This document shows positions 11,248-21,641 of a stretch of DNA of 64,000 bases, piece by piece. Origin of the DNA: Cephalotus follicularis (taxonomy: Eukaryota > Streptophyta > Magnoliopsida > Oxalidales > Cephalotaceae); assembly GCA_001972305.1 (NCBI GenBank), contig BDDD01002252.1, forward strand, positions 62,001-126,000. The letters run 5' to 3'. The notes beneath the pieces were generated by a model, which saw only the letters and a list, made by a program, of their open reading frames with translations, was not told the origin of the DNA and did no database searches. Each line of letters starts with the position of its first letter. The first letter of the stretch is position 1. The position numbers were made by a program, and so were the translations under genes.

Positions 11248-11259
11248 GCTCTGATACCA
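11248..11259 (-). other. Primer binding site of Copia C
   Basis: Plus-strand GCTCTGATACCA is the exact reverse complement of TGGTATCAGAGC. It abuts the minus-strand LTR end at 11,260, which fixes the orientation of element C. Confidence 0.9.
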
Positions 11260-11493
11260 TGTTTTACGTAGGAGAGAGATAGAGAGAGAGAGAGAGAGAA
11301 GAGTTTTGGAATGGATGGATGATCATTATTAGAGCACCAACCAGTATTTATATTAATAGAAGAATTAATCAATACAATTAGATCCCTAAATTTATGCTAT
11401 CCCAATGATCATGGGAACTAATAATGGGTCAATCTCTAAAATAACCAAAGAAATAAAAGCAAATATTCGTATATCCTAAATAATATTCTAATA
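11260..11493 (-). repeat. 5' LTR of Copia C
   Basis: 234 bp on the minus strand, ending CGTAAAACA next to the PBS. Its start reads TATTAGAATATT where element A has TGTTAGAATATT, so the terminal G is lost. A (CT)n run (11,279-11,299 on the plus strand as AG repeats) lies in the transcribed part. Homology to A's LTR is visible over most of its length. Confidence 0.82.
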
Positions 11494-11497
11494 GAAA

Positions 11498-11985
11498 CCA
11501 TGGCTATCTACAATGGAAAGCTTTCACACAAGTACGGCTTAGACAAGATATAAAGACAATAGAAGATCCACTTCAGGTTGCTATACAATCTTAGAAGGGA
11601 ATCTGGTAATTAGAGGAGTAAAAAACTGACGGTGGTAGCAACATCCAATGTCAAAGCTGAGTACAACATCAAGGTTCAAGGTGTTTGTGAACTACTATGA
11701 CTGAAATTACTACTCATGAATCTAGGCATATTACATGAAAAATCCATTAAACTATACTGCGACTACAAGGCAACAATATGTATAGCTCATAATCCAGTTC
11801 AGAATAATACAATCAAAGACATTGAAAATGATAGAAACTTCATCAAAGAGAAACTAGACCAAAAATTGATTTGTACCTCATTTATGCGGTAAAATAATCA
11901 ATTAACCAATGAATTTACTAAGGTGTTGCGTTGTACATATTTTCCTTCCATATGTACAAATTGGGCATGAGAGATATCCATGAAC
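11498..11985 (+). pseudogene. RNase H remnant of Copia element D
   Basis: Copia RNase H C-terminal text: DNRRSTSGCYTILEGNLVI (near 11,550), SNVKAEYN (about 11,645), KLYCDYKATICIAHNPVQ (near 11,750) and FIKEKLDQKLICTSF (near 11,840). Several stops and frame changes break it. The text before this block, abutting the LTR of element C at 11,493, is too decayed to place, so the 5' part of D is gone. Confidence 0.8.
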
Positions 11986-11988
11986 CAA

Positions 11989-12000
11989 ATAAAAGGGGAG
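11989..12000 (+). other. Polypurine tract of Copia D
   Basis: ATAAAAGGGGAG ends directly before TGTTAAAG, the LTR start at 12,001. Confidence 0.75.
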
Positions 12001-12157
12001 TGTTAAAGTTAGTGTACATAGTCATTATATAAACATTAGACATTGCATAAGGTCATTATTGTAATTATACATTGTACACTCATTTTATATAAAATACATG
12101 TGACCTTTATCAATAAAGATAAGCCACCAAATTCAAAATATCCTCTCAATCTCAACA
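12001..12157 (+). repeat. 3' LTR of Copia D
   Basis: 157 bp, beginning TGTTAAAG and ending CTCAACA (TGTT/AACA ends). It is another short LTR with a TATATAAAAT-type box (about 12,085). It is the last transposon sequence before the host gene's fourth intron. Confidence 0.75.
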
Positions 12158-12501
12158 ATTTGTGAAACAACTCAGTTGAAGATATCAGAGATTATTTATA
12201 TCAGACTTCATTAGCAAATCTACAAATAGGTACAATCAAGTTCCCTATCTGTGCAACTAACAAAAATTGAATAGTCAATAGTGCACAGATAGAAAAATTA
12301 AAATAACTGATATGAGTGAGGCATTTTGCTGAAGTAAAGCAAGTAATATATTTAAATGACATAACCATTGAAAAGAAACACACAGCTAAAGAAAATGACA
12401 ATATTTTGTAATAAAAGCAACCACACTACGGCTAAATCGTTTTATGAAAAGCACATTCCCATTAAAGCAATTACTATATTCTTGCTAAAGAATAAATATA
12501 C
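12158..12501 (-). other. Start of intron 4 of the NSUN6-like gene
   Basis: AT-rich non-coding sequence beginning on the minus strand with a good donor (GTATAT) after exon 4. No further exon with methyltransferase homology is seen before the LTR of element D at 12,157. Confidence 0.65.
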
Positions 12502-15108
12502 CATGAAATGAAGGCAGGTTGAATATTCGATTATTCATATCAACAGCAACTCCTTTTGAAACACGGAAGATCCCAGCCCTTGACATCATTGTTTCTCCTT
12601 GGCCAATATACAAGCCATGTCTTTCAAAATAATGAGGATCTACAATGACATGATAATCATATCAACTCTTGCACATTCCATAATTTTTCACATTCTGATA
12701 GCAACAAGATATTTGTAATCCAACAGATGCAATAAGGGGAACGCAATCAGACGTGTTATTGCATGTAATTGCTAAATCTTCGTTTAAATAATGTAGCACT
12801 TGAATTTAGGTTAAAGATAGTAATCACAAGTGAAGGAATAACCATTTGTCATCCAAAGAATTTACCTTCTTATCTTTAGCCACTGCTAAGAATTCCTGAA
12901 GTTAGTTTCTTATAATCCAGCCACCAAGCAAACATCTACAATTCATTGTTTATATCCCAAATCAACCTATACCTAAATAGCCTTCTTCTACCCAAATGAA
13001 CCATTAATACCAAATTTCAAAACATACAAGACCTGCCACCTAATTAAACCCAGGCAGCTAATTATACATACCTCTAGGCACCACATCATCGCTTACTGAT
13101 TTTTCTGTATTTTCTATTACAGCTTATCTACTATGATCACTTTACATTGGTATGCTATTTTTCTCAACCTATAAGGTGGTGATTGGAACATGTCCTAGGT
13201 ATTCCGACACAGAATCTAAACATAATCTATGTTATAGGTGGTAATGGTGCATCGGTAAACATAAAAAAAAAGTTATGCAGATATTAAAAAGTTTTTGTAT
13301 CATATCAGATATATCAGATGTCTATCGTCCGTGAGTTTTCCAAACAACGGCTATGAAAAAAAAGGTTCACCAACATTTATCAGTTACTCTTAAAAAGAGT
13401 CACTTAACTCTACTAAGGGACCAAAGAAATATAAAGGTGGACTTCTATAAAGTTAAATTCTATATTACTCAACTCACTCTTATGAATAAGAAAACTTCTT
13501 GCCTGTATGCGATCCTTGTACAACAGTTCCACGGGTTATACCAAGTCCCCATCCACAATCTACACCAGGTTGCTCGATAGCTACCGAAATTGCAACCAAA
13601 TCCCCTTTCTCGACATGAGCACTACAAGCCAATACACCAGGAACAAAAACCTATATAAACCACCCAAATCAGAAGTTTGAATTTCCATTAATTACTGACC
13701 CCTTCTACCAATTACTAAATAATTAAAAAAACACAATTAAACAATTAACTCCAAGAAAATAATAATTAGAATGATGAACCATGTATCTATTGATAGTTAA
13801 AGGTAAGAATTAAAAAATGAGCCGTATTTGATAGCATTTTGTCATCCAAAAGCATAAAAGGTGCATGATTATCGTTTTTAACAAGAGAACGAAAAGAAAG
13901 CCATGACACTACGAAGACACGAACAAGAAAGCATGGAAAAATATGTACTATTGTGTTCACAAAGTCTACCCAAGAAAATAAAAAATAATAAAAATGCAAA
14001 GTCCTTGCAAAGAAATAAAATAAGAAACAAACTAAAACACATAAAACAACAACTAGAGATGTTTTAAAGCACTTTGTCATAACATTAACAAAATTAAAGT
14101 ATCTGGTGGAAATTTGCAGTTAAATTTGCATAATCGAATACCTGAGCTCCACGAAGAACAGCTTCACCGCATTTTCTACTGACAATGACCTCCTTGGGAG
14201 GCCTGTCAGCATCAGAAGCATAACCATAATCAATCGTATGCGGCCCTGAACCCTTAACAATTATAACAGAATCTAGTCCAGGAATTTCACACTTAGAGAT
14301 TGAATTCTTTATGCCATCAGCAGCACTTTCAGAACCGGAAGGTTGTAAAATCGTGCATAACTTCTCGATAATAGCATCACTTGTCGTCTTGAGCGTGTTA
14401 ACACGAATACAAGAGTAGCAAGACGGACGCCTAATATTAGAGGGGAAAAAAAAAGAAATACTTCTATAATATCATCGAGAAATGTATACTATATATTGAA
14501 ACACTAAGATACTCACCGGCTTGCTCCATTCTCCAATACCACACATGTCAAAATCTAATAAGCTTTTGAACTTTCTTTTGGTCCTCTTAACCCTAATGCA
14601 TCGTCTACAATTTGCAACATTATAATTCTTTTTTTCCTTCTTTGGTTTATAGCTCCTCCCCCTCTCCTCCATAACTCCATCAACGTCGTGCTCTTACACC
14701 ACATATTTGTTTCAATCTAGTTTATCGTATCAAACTATTTTTTTTTAATTAGGTCAAAATATTCAGCAATTGTTAACTCAAATTCCACTTATAGCATTGG
14801 TTGGAGGCTAGTTAAATAAATAAAAATGATTATCATATTAGATTGCGTCTCTAACAGATTAAGCAATTTTAAATAATACCTAGACAAATTTTATATAACA
14901 AATTGATTCGAATCAGTAAACAATAACACACAAAGAAGAAGCCGAAGAAGAAGTAATAGTGAGTGAGTGAGTGAGTGAGTGAAGTTTACGTGAGTGCTTT
15001 AGAGATACGAGAGAAATGGTCATATCCATATGCATTGATGAAGTAATCTTCCACTTGAGGGTTCCATCGTAATTTGGGGTTGTAGCAGTAACGCTCAGAT
15101 GGATCCAT
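12502..15108 (-). CDS. NSUN6: NSUN6-type RNA (cytosine-5) methyltransferase, 5' exons with PUA domain (partial)
   Basis: Four minus-strand coding exons: 15,108-14,990, 14,430-14,142, 13,650-13,503 and 12,639-12,502 (694 nt, 231 codons, no internal stop, phases agree at every junction). Start is the ATG at 15,108 (MDPSERYCYNPKLRWNPQ). Exon 2 has SCIRVNTLKTTSDAIIEKL and begins the PUA domain (PPKEVIVSRKCGEAVLRGAQ). Exon 3 continues it (VFVPGVLACSAHVEKGDLVA, GWGLGITRGTVVQGSHT). Exon 4 reads DPHYFERHGLYIGQGETMMS and ends NRIFNLPSFHG. Known NSUN6-family enzymes use the PUA domain to bind the tRNA acceptor end and methylate a cytosine with SAM. The Rossmann-fold catalytic exons with the two catalytic Cys motifs are absent from the window, so the gene either continues more than 12 kb to the left through a transposon-filled intron or is truncated. 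Its open frame argues that it is maintained. Confidence 0.9.
12640..13502 (-). other. Intron 3 with GC-AG ends
   Basis: Donor CAG|GCAAGA (GC at plus 13,501-13,502) and acceptor ...ATTGTAG. Using it joins ...GSHT to DPHYFERHG exactly as in the protein family, with phase 1 kept. GC donors are a minor but regular class and usually have this strong consensus. Confidence 0.8.
14959..14983. repeat. GTGA/TCAC tetranucleotide microsatellite beside a splice donor
   Basis: About six GTGA units (TCAC on the gene strand) start right after the intron 1 donor GTAAACT. Copy-number change here could affect splicing; that is inference. Confidence 0.85.
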
Positions 15109-15156
15109 CTGCGGCACGTGAATTCACAAAATACATGAAAGAAATACAACTGTGTG

Positions 15157-15164
15157 TATATATA
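15157..15164 (-). promoter_or_regulatory. Possible TATA box of the NSUN6-like gene
   Basis: TATATATA lies 49-56 bp upstream of the start codon on the gene strand. Position fits a short 5' UTR, but plant TATA-like runs are common in AT-rich DNA. Confidence 0.3.
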
Positions 15165-15305
15165 GACAGAGAGAAAGAGACCAGAGTAGTGGCAGGGTTT
15201 TGGTGAACAAAAAGGAACCTTGCGGATTGTTTTAAGCAAACCCCTCGCTTTCATTCAAACAGTATACTTGCACATTTTGGAAAAATTCGCGCCACAGGTA
15301 TTTAC

Positions 15306-16165
15306 GCCTGGTGCAAACGAACCAAGCCGTTCATGAACAGCTCGCGACTCGACTCGATAAAAACTCGTTCGTGTTCGTTTATTAAGTTTAATGAACGAAC
15401 ACGAACACGATTTTAAAGCTCGTTAGCTTAACAAGCCAAGCTTGCACATTGATGAGCTCGACTCGTTAATGTTCGTGAACAGTTCGTTAAGATATCGTTA
15501 ATGACTCGATTATAATATAGTTAATAATTCAATTGTAGACTCGTTTATAATTCAATTAGAGACTTGTTAAGAGATTAATTATATATGAATACATATATTT
15601 TTTTTGTCTTTCTATTATTAATTTTTTAAATTTGTTCTTATATAGTACATTATATGGATTTTTTATTTTATTAATTATTCTAATTTGTTCTTGTACAAGA
15701 TACTATACATCTTTGAATCTATAAAAAGACAAATCCAATAAGATACATTTTATACAATATAGTATACAATATAGAGTATTTTAAAAATTAACTAAATTGA
15801 GTTTGGATGAATAATATTGGATTTGCATTTCTATGTTGTTTGATGACTTGTAAAAATTATTTGAGAAGATTGAAAGATTGATATTTAATTTAATTATTTT
15901 TTTAGTTTTTTTAAGAAAATAAAAACAATTATTAACGAATTTTAGTTCAAACTCTTATTTTTCTCATCGAGCCAAACTCGAACAAAAAATTTTTAAGCTC
16001 ATTAAAAGCTCGAGCTCGACTCGAGTTCGAAAAAGTTCGATTCGAACTCGAACTCGAACTCGATAAAATCTCATAAAGCTCGACTCGAACTCGAACTCGA
16101 TAAAATCTTAACGAACAGAACTTGAACAGGCTTAAGCTCGACTCGACTTGGTTCGTTTGCAGACC
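15306..16165. mobile_element. Non-autonomous hAT-like DNA transposon (860 bp)
   Basis: Imperfect terminal inverted repeats share the core TGCAAACGAACCAAG (near 15,312-15,326 and, inverted, 16,147-16,161). Flanking copies of TATTTAC at 15,299-15,305 and 16,166-16,172 give a 7-bp (possibly 8-bp) target duplication. The subterminal parts are packed with CTCGACTCGAACTCG-type motifs in both orientations (15,345-15,490 and 15,990-16,150), as hAT elements often have for transposase binding. The middle is AT-rich with no coding capacity. Duplication size and subterminal repeats point to hAT; the superfamily is an inference. Confidence 0.82.
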
Positions 16166-16172
16166 TATTTAC

Positions 16173-16513
16173 ACCATTAATAGTGATAAAATAATAAGAG
16201 TAGGCGTAGTGAACTTTCAGCAATAGCGGAGCTGTTCAGTCAAGTTTATGAGAAGTTTCACCTAAGTTAAAAAGTTTATTTTCAACTACAGTATAATAGG
16301 ATATTTATATTATTAAGTATTTTTTTAATAAATTTAGTTTGCAAATACATTAGTCCAAACACAACTTTCTTTCACCATATACCATTTAGGTTTCTTCTCA
16401 TCCTTTTAAATCTGAATTCGGAAATTATGTAGCCTCGGTTACCTGCATATATGCATTTTGTCAATTTAGAGTATGTTTGCACAAAGTGACTTGAGGAGAA
16501 AAGGAAATTAATA
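16173..16513. other. Spacer between the hAT-like element and gypsy E
   Basis: 340 bp of AT-rich sequence with no coding signal or repeat that I can identify. Confidence 0.5.
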
Positions 16514-17009
16514 TGAGAAAAATTCAGTCCATAAGCAGTATCACGTGTATTCGGGAAAACAGGATAAATGTTGTCCAGGGTAATAAACACATGGTCGGGC
16601 TTCATGTAGAATCTGACAAGATAACGTACAATAACGTTTATGCGCTAAATCCGGTGGAGAATCAGGAAAATGACGAGATGGTCGGCATTTCCTTAGGGGG
16701 AACGTAAATCACATCCGCTAGTCAAGCCAGGCAGTTACAGACCATCTCCTATAAATACAGGAATTAAAGACATAGCACAGGTCTTCCATTTTTACACACT
16801 AAAGCACCTTGTGATTGTCTTTCTCTACCTTTCACTAACTTAAGCATCGGAGTGTCCCGGGGAGAAAACCCTCATGGACCTACGATCAGTTTGTTCTATT
16901 TGTGCAGGGAAATCAATCATACACCTTCTCTCGGAGTATTCGCAGTGTTTCTCTCAGCAAATCAAACACTTCCACGTAAAGGACTGTTGAGAAGAAGATT
17001 TTTACATCA
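16514..17009 (+). repeat. 5' LTR of gypsy E
   Basis: 496 bp, TGAGAAAAATTC ... TTTTTACATCA, near-identical in layout to 31,220-31,719. Includes a CCTATAAATACAGG promoter motif (about 16,748-16,762). Confidence 0.9.
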
Positions 17010-17029
17010 ATAGTTGACGCCATTTGTGG
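17010..17029 (+). other. Primer-site region of gypsy E
   Basis: TTGACGCCATTTGTGG follows the LTR. It resembles the TTGGCGCC-type sequence found after the 5' LTR in many plant Tat/Athila elements, with one G to A change. The exact tRNA cannot be told. Confidence 0.5.
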
Positions 17030-17057
17030 AAAACGCGACAAAAAGCTATTAAGAATC

Positions 17058-18860
17058 ATGCCTCCCAGAAGAAACAATAACAACAATTCTACAGCCGATG
17101 GCAGTCAGGCTGCAATCGGAAATCAACCACTTGCCACCCGACAAGGTGTCGCCACATCCGAGCAAGCTCCCATTACTGAGAAACAATTCAATCAGCTGCT
17201 CCAAGAAGTGGGGCTCCTTACCACCCTGTTGGCAACCAATTTGGCCAAACAAGATCAGGTCGGACCTGCCCGACCAATCATCATAGAGCAATCTGGTCCA
17301 AGCAGACCAGTCGTGGAGGTGCAACGCCCCCGAGGGCCGAGGCGAAACCAGCCGAGGAGGGGGCATGCCCCCCACCCCACCCCAAGGCGGTCGGGGGTTG
17401 ATACACCTCTGAGAAGGAGACCAGAGATTAATACATCTCTGCGGGCGGAGTCCTCGACTGCTAGGGATCACTCCAACAATCCTCGGCCGGAGTGTTCCGA
17501 GCACGAACCAATGGAAGTGGATCGTCCGGTAGATGCAGAGGATGCCCGAGTGCGCTCCCAAGCCTCGCGCAGGACGGAGACCGTGCGTGGGAGTAAGACG
17601 GCCTGTTCGGCCACATTGGCTGGCCAGTCTCATGTTTCTTGCAAGACTAGGAACATAGAGGATGTGGAGCAAGCCATGAACAGGAGGCTTGCCGAGATGG
17701 AGAGAAGGCTCCGAGGAGCCGAGCAGTCAAAGGGGTACCTATCCGAGGTACGTAATATCAGTGCCACTCCGTTCACATCCGAGATCATGAAGGAGCGTAT
17801 CCCTAGGGGATTCCGGTTCCCGAGTATCAAGGAGTACGATGGGTCCACGGATCCAATTCAGCATGTGTGCTACTACACCCAAGTTATGTTAGTACACCAG
17901 GCCTCGGATGCTATCATTTCCCGAGGATTCCCGGCAACACTTACAGGAGCTGCCCAGTCATGGTATTCCACCATTCTAGAGGGTTCGGTGGCGAATTTCG
18001 AACAGTTTAAGGAACTGTTCGTTGGCAAGTTCCTCAACAGCACCACGCAGAGGAGAAATTTGACTCATTTGATCAATGTGGTACAGGAGAAAGATGAATC
18101 ACTGAGAGACTACCTCATCAGGCTCAACAAGGAGTCTCTGACAGTGAAAGACCTTGAGCCGTCCTTCGCTTTGGTAGCTTTGAATAGTGGGTTGGAGGAT
18201 AATTCTCCCTTCACCTTCTCCCTCATGAAGAAGCCCACGGTAGATATGGCAGACCTGCTAAGGAGAGCAGAGAAATATATCAATGCCGAGGAGGTGATGG
18301 CAGCTACGAAACAAAAAACTTCCCGGCCGGGCCATCAGATGGAGAAAGGGGAGCACTTAGGAAGTGTTCCCGGGAAGAAAGAGAAAAGGAAGGAGAGGTC
18401 CGAGTTGCCCAAGGACGACCTCAGACACAAGCTTTCCAAAAGGGAGAAATACCCAAAAACGGGCACACCAATTCCGAGCTACAACAATTATGCTCCCCTT
18501 TTGGAAACTCACACCATAATATTTGCTGTAGAGAAGGACAAAGTCCCGATTCAATGGACAACACCATTGAGATAAGCGCCAGAGAAGAGGGACTCGGATA
18601 AATATTGTCGATACCATCGTGACCACGGGCACGATATAGAGGAGTGCAAGCATTTGAAGAATCAGATTGAAGACCTGATTCATAAGGGTCATCTACGCAA
18701 GTATGTTGACAAAAATGCTCCTCAGGAAAGGAGGGAGCGCAGAGAAGAAGCTTCGCAACAACCCGAGGAGCAGCAGCCCAGAGGTGTTATCCACACCATC
18801 TTCGGAGGGGTCGCGTCTGGTGGCGACCATAATAGTTCTTGGAAGGCCTATGCAAGATAA
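17058..18860 (+). pseudogene. gag of gypsy E
   Basis: Start MPPRRNNNNNS at 17,058. A polar N-terminal third rich in Pro/Arg precedes the retrotransposon gag domain (PSIKEYDGSTDPIQHVCYYT, ATLTGAAQSWYSTILEGSV, FKELFVGKFLNS, SLRDYLIRLNKESL) at about residues 240-390. An in-frame TAA at 18,573 interrupts it. The same frame continues with the knuckle-like YCRYHRDHGHDIEECKHLK (about 18,603-18,660) typical of Tat gags, to TAA at 18,858. The His/Cys pattern is intact. Apart from the premature stop it is well preserved. Confidence 0.9.
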
Positions 18861-19646
18861 ACATTTGTTGTGCAACAGTACCAGCATAGCAAAAGGTTGA
18901 AGACTGGTGGAGATGAGGAGATGATATCCTTCTCCGAGGTGGACTATGAGGGAGTACGTCTCCCTCATGATGATCCAGTGGTGGTGACTCTTCTGGTAGA
19001 GCTTTTGACTATGAAGAGGACCCTTATTGATAGCGGGAGCTTGGCGGATATCCTATACAAGTATGTTTTTGATCAACTGAGGATACCGACCGACCAGCTC
19101 AGGCCCGTAAAAACCCCATTGGTGGGCTTTGCAAGAGATATGGTCCAATCTCTGGGATCCATCGACCTGTCCGTGGTTGTAGGCACGGCCCCACGTCAGA
19201 CCTAGGTGCAGATGACGTTCCTGGTAGTTGATACACCGAGACCTTATAATGCTATAGTCGGGCAGCCATGTCTGAATCTGATGGAGGTGATAGTGTCCAC
19301 GAGACACTTACTGATGAAATTTCCAACAAGGTTTGGCATGGGGGAAGCCTGAGGAGACCAACAGGTAGCAAGGTAGTGTTACAAAACTGTCATAATGGAC
19401 AAGGGAAAAGAGAAGGCCTTGTCCATAGCAAATGTGGAGCTCAGAGGGGAAGTGGAGCCTGAGCATCCACAGCCTGTTGAAGATGTGTTGCAAGTGCCCT
19501 TGGAGGAGGGCAATGCAGAGAAAATATTCCAAGTTGGCTCACAACTTGGAGAGGTGGAGAAAGGGGAACTTATAACGTTCCTCAAAAATAACAAGGATGT
19601 GTTCACTTGGTCGACAGAGGAGGTCCCTGGGATCAGCCCAGGGTAA
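18861..19646 (+). pseudogene. Protease region of gypsy E
   Basis: Continues the gag frame: FSEVDYEGVRLPHDDPVVV, then the aspartic protease motif TLIDSGSLADIL (about 19,020-19,060), followed by the second strand region (YNAIVGQPCLNLM). Broken by TAG at 19,203 and a stop near 19,350. Downstream VFTWSTEEVPGISPG is the usual link into RT. Gag and protease share one frame, as in many Tat elements. Confidence 0.85.
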
Positions 19647-21130
19647 TGGTACATAAGCTAAGCGTGGACCCTATGAGGCCTCTGACCAAGCAGAAGAAAA
19701 GGAACTTCGCTCCCGAGAGACAATGGGTAATAGCAGAGGAGGTGAGCAAGCTGTAATGGCAGAGGAGGTGAGCAAGCTATTACAGGCGGGATTCATCAGG
19801 GAAGTGCATTATCCTAACTGGCTGGCGAACCCGGTCCTAGTCAAGAAAGCAAATGGCAAGTGGAGGATGTGTATTGATTTTACCGACCTCAACAAAGCTT
19901 GTCCTAAAGATCACTTCCCCCTCCCGAAGATTGATCAGTTGGTGGATGCGACCTCGGGTTACAGGATGTTAAGCTTCTTGGATGCCTACTCGGGATATAA
20001 TCAAATCCTCATGTATGGGCCCAACGAGAACAAGATAGCTTTCATCACTGACAGAGGCATGCACTGCTACAAAGTCATGCAATTTGGGTTAAAGAATGCA
20101 GCGGCGACCTACCAATGTTTGGTCAATAAAATCTTTGAACCTCAGGTCGAGAGGAATGTGGAGGTTTACATTGACGACATGCTCGTCAAAACGCTAGCAA
20201 AGAGTCCCCACATTAAAGACTTGGGGAAAACTTTTGAGGTGCTGAGAAAATACAAAATGGAGCTCAATCCTTCAAAGTGTACTTTTGGGGTCACTTCTGG
20301 TAAGTTCCTCGGGTTCATGATTTTGAACAGAGGGATATAGGCTAACCTGGAGAAAATTTTCGCAATTCAGAGCATGAGACCTCCTCAGACCATCAGGGAT
20401 ATACAAAAATTGAATGGCAGAATAGCATCCCTGAGTAGGTTTGTTTCAAAATCAGCAGAAAAATGCCTTCCTTTTTTTCAAAGTATTGAGATATCCCAAG
20501 GGGTTTTCTTGGTCGGATGAATGTCAAGCAGCCTTTGACAAGTTGAAGGAGTACCTGACTTCCCCTCCTTTGATAGCAAAACCTAAGGATGTGGAAGACT
20601 TGTATTTGTACCTTACGACAACATCAGGCGCAGTGAGTGCAGTGCTTGTCAGGAAAGAGGACAAAGTTCAGAGGCCAGTGTACTATGTCAGAAAAGCCTT
20701 GAACGATACTGAAGGGAGGTATCCATAAGTGAAAAAATATGCTTATGCTTTGATTATAGCTACGAGGAAGTTGAGGCCATACTTTCAAGCCCACATGATC
20801 AAGGTCCTGACCAACAAACCGCTAAGACAAGTGCTAGCCAAGCCAGACCTCTAGGGCAGATTGATCAAATGGTCAGTTGAGTTAGGCGAGTATAATGTGA
20901 AGTTCGAAACCAGACCATCAATAAAATCACAGGTCTTAGCCGACTTTGTAGGAGACCATACACTTACGGAGTGTACGGAAGAAGACACCTCTGAAGAAGA
21001 GAATGGGTTATGGAAGTTCTCTGTGAATGGCTCATCCTGCGTCTCCAGCAGTAGAGCAGGATTTGTGTTAACTAGTCCAGATGGGTGGACCTTGGAGTAT
21101 GCTCTAAGATTTGGATTCAAAGCCACAAAC
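19647..21130 (+). pseudogene. Reverse transcriptase and RNase H of gypsy E, left part
   Basis: RT reads LANPVLVKKANGKWRMCIDF, FPLPKIDQLVDATSGY, SFLDAYSGYNQI, VMQFGLKNAAATYQ and the catalytic YIDDMLVKT (about 20,168), in the frame of 19,723-20,340, ending at TAG. RNase H follows in another frame from 20,441 (LYLYLTTTSGAVSAVLV, RPVYYVRKALNDTEGRYP; QVLADFVGDHT). A second RNase H-like domain starts near 21,005 (WKFSVNGSSCVSSSRAGFVL) and is cut at about 21,130 by Copia F. At least three frame or stop defects make it non-functional. Confidence 0.9.
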
Positions 21131-21133
21131 TAT

Positions 21134-21281
21134 TGTTATTCATACGTTATTTTTAGTATTTCTTCCGTATTTATTTCTTTCCTTTCCTGGGTATGTCCAG
21201 GTTCTATGTATCTCAACATGTTATGAATATAAATAAATGGTTTTGAGTCACTATTGACACAAGCCATTCTCACAATTCTAC
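21134..21281 (+). repeat. 5' LTR of Copia F
   Basis: About 148 bp from TGTTATTCATACG to ACAATTCTA. Direct homology with 25,426-25,533 (CCTTTCCTGGGTATGTCCAG core). Contains GAATATAAATAAATGG as a possible promoter. Confidence 0.82.
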
Positions 21282-21282
21282 T

Positions 21283-21294
21283 TGGTATCAGAGC
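21283..21294 (+). other. Primer binding site of Copia F
   Basis: TGGTATCAGAGC, a perfect match to the plant initiator-Met tRNA site, 1-2 bp after the LTR. Confidence 0.95.
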
Positions 21295-21641
21295 TCAGGT
21301 TCATTAGATTAAATTTTTCAATTTCAATTTCCAAAAAAAAAAAAAAAAAAAACCTAACCACGCACAACAGCGGCCTCGACACACAACCCTGATTGACGAC
21401 ACGATCTTCCTGACGATCACACAACCCTAGCCACGTGCAACAGCGGCTTGCGCACAACCCTTAACTGACGACGCGCGATCTCCCTAGCTGACGGCGCGCG
21501 ATCCATGATGGTGCGACGGGATGACTGGCGGCGCGATTTTGTTTCTGGTGGAAGGAGACTTATTGATCAGTGACCAGGCACTGGTTGTTGCCATGACATG
21601 CTGATTCTTTGATATTTGCTCTTATTCATCTCCTGTGCATG
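21295..21641 (+). other. Leader of Copia F
   Basis: About 350 bp, non-coding, with a 19-base A run (about 21,333-21,351) and a GC-rich part with CACGTGCAACAGCGGC-like direct repeats (21,360-21,440). Confidence 0.6.

Larger units (their letters stand above)
9790..11493 (-). mobile_element. Copia element C, 5' half only
   Basis: Minus-strand relative of element A: LTR (11,493 down to 11,260), iMet PBS, gag, CCHC knuckle and the start of protease, ending abruptly near 9,790 just past the protease motif. Everything downstream of protease is missing, so this is a truncated copy in inverted orientation to A. Protein text matches A closely (GITGSTFKEEIQHIVRERM versus GPTGSKLTEEIQQIVREMM). Confidence 0.85.

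Noticed and set aside
13353..13580. 75-codon plus-strand open frame
   Set aside because: It overlaps exon 3 of the minus-strand NSUN6-like gene and its intron; no homology on the plus strand.
17049..17672. 207-codon minus-strand open frame opposite gag of E
   Set aside because: It is the complement of the well-supported gag frame, driven by its codon bias; no homology of its own.
21333..21351. 19-base A run as the poly-A tail of a LINE or SINE insertion
   Set aside because: No upstream retroposon body or target duplication; it lies in the leader of Copia F.
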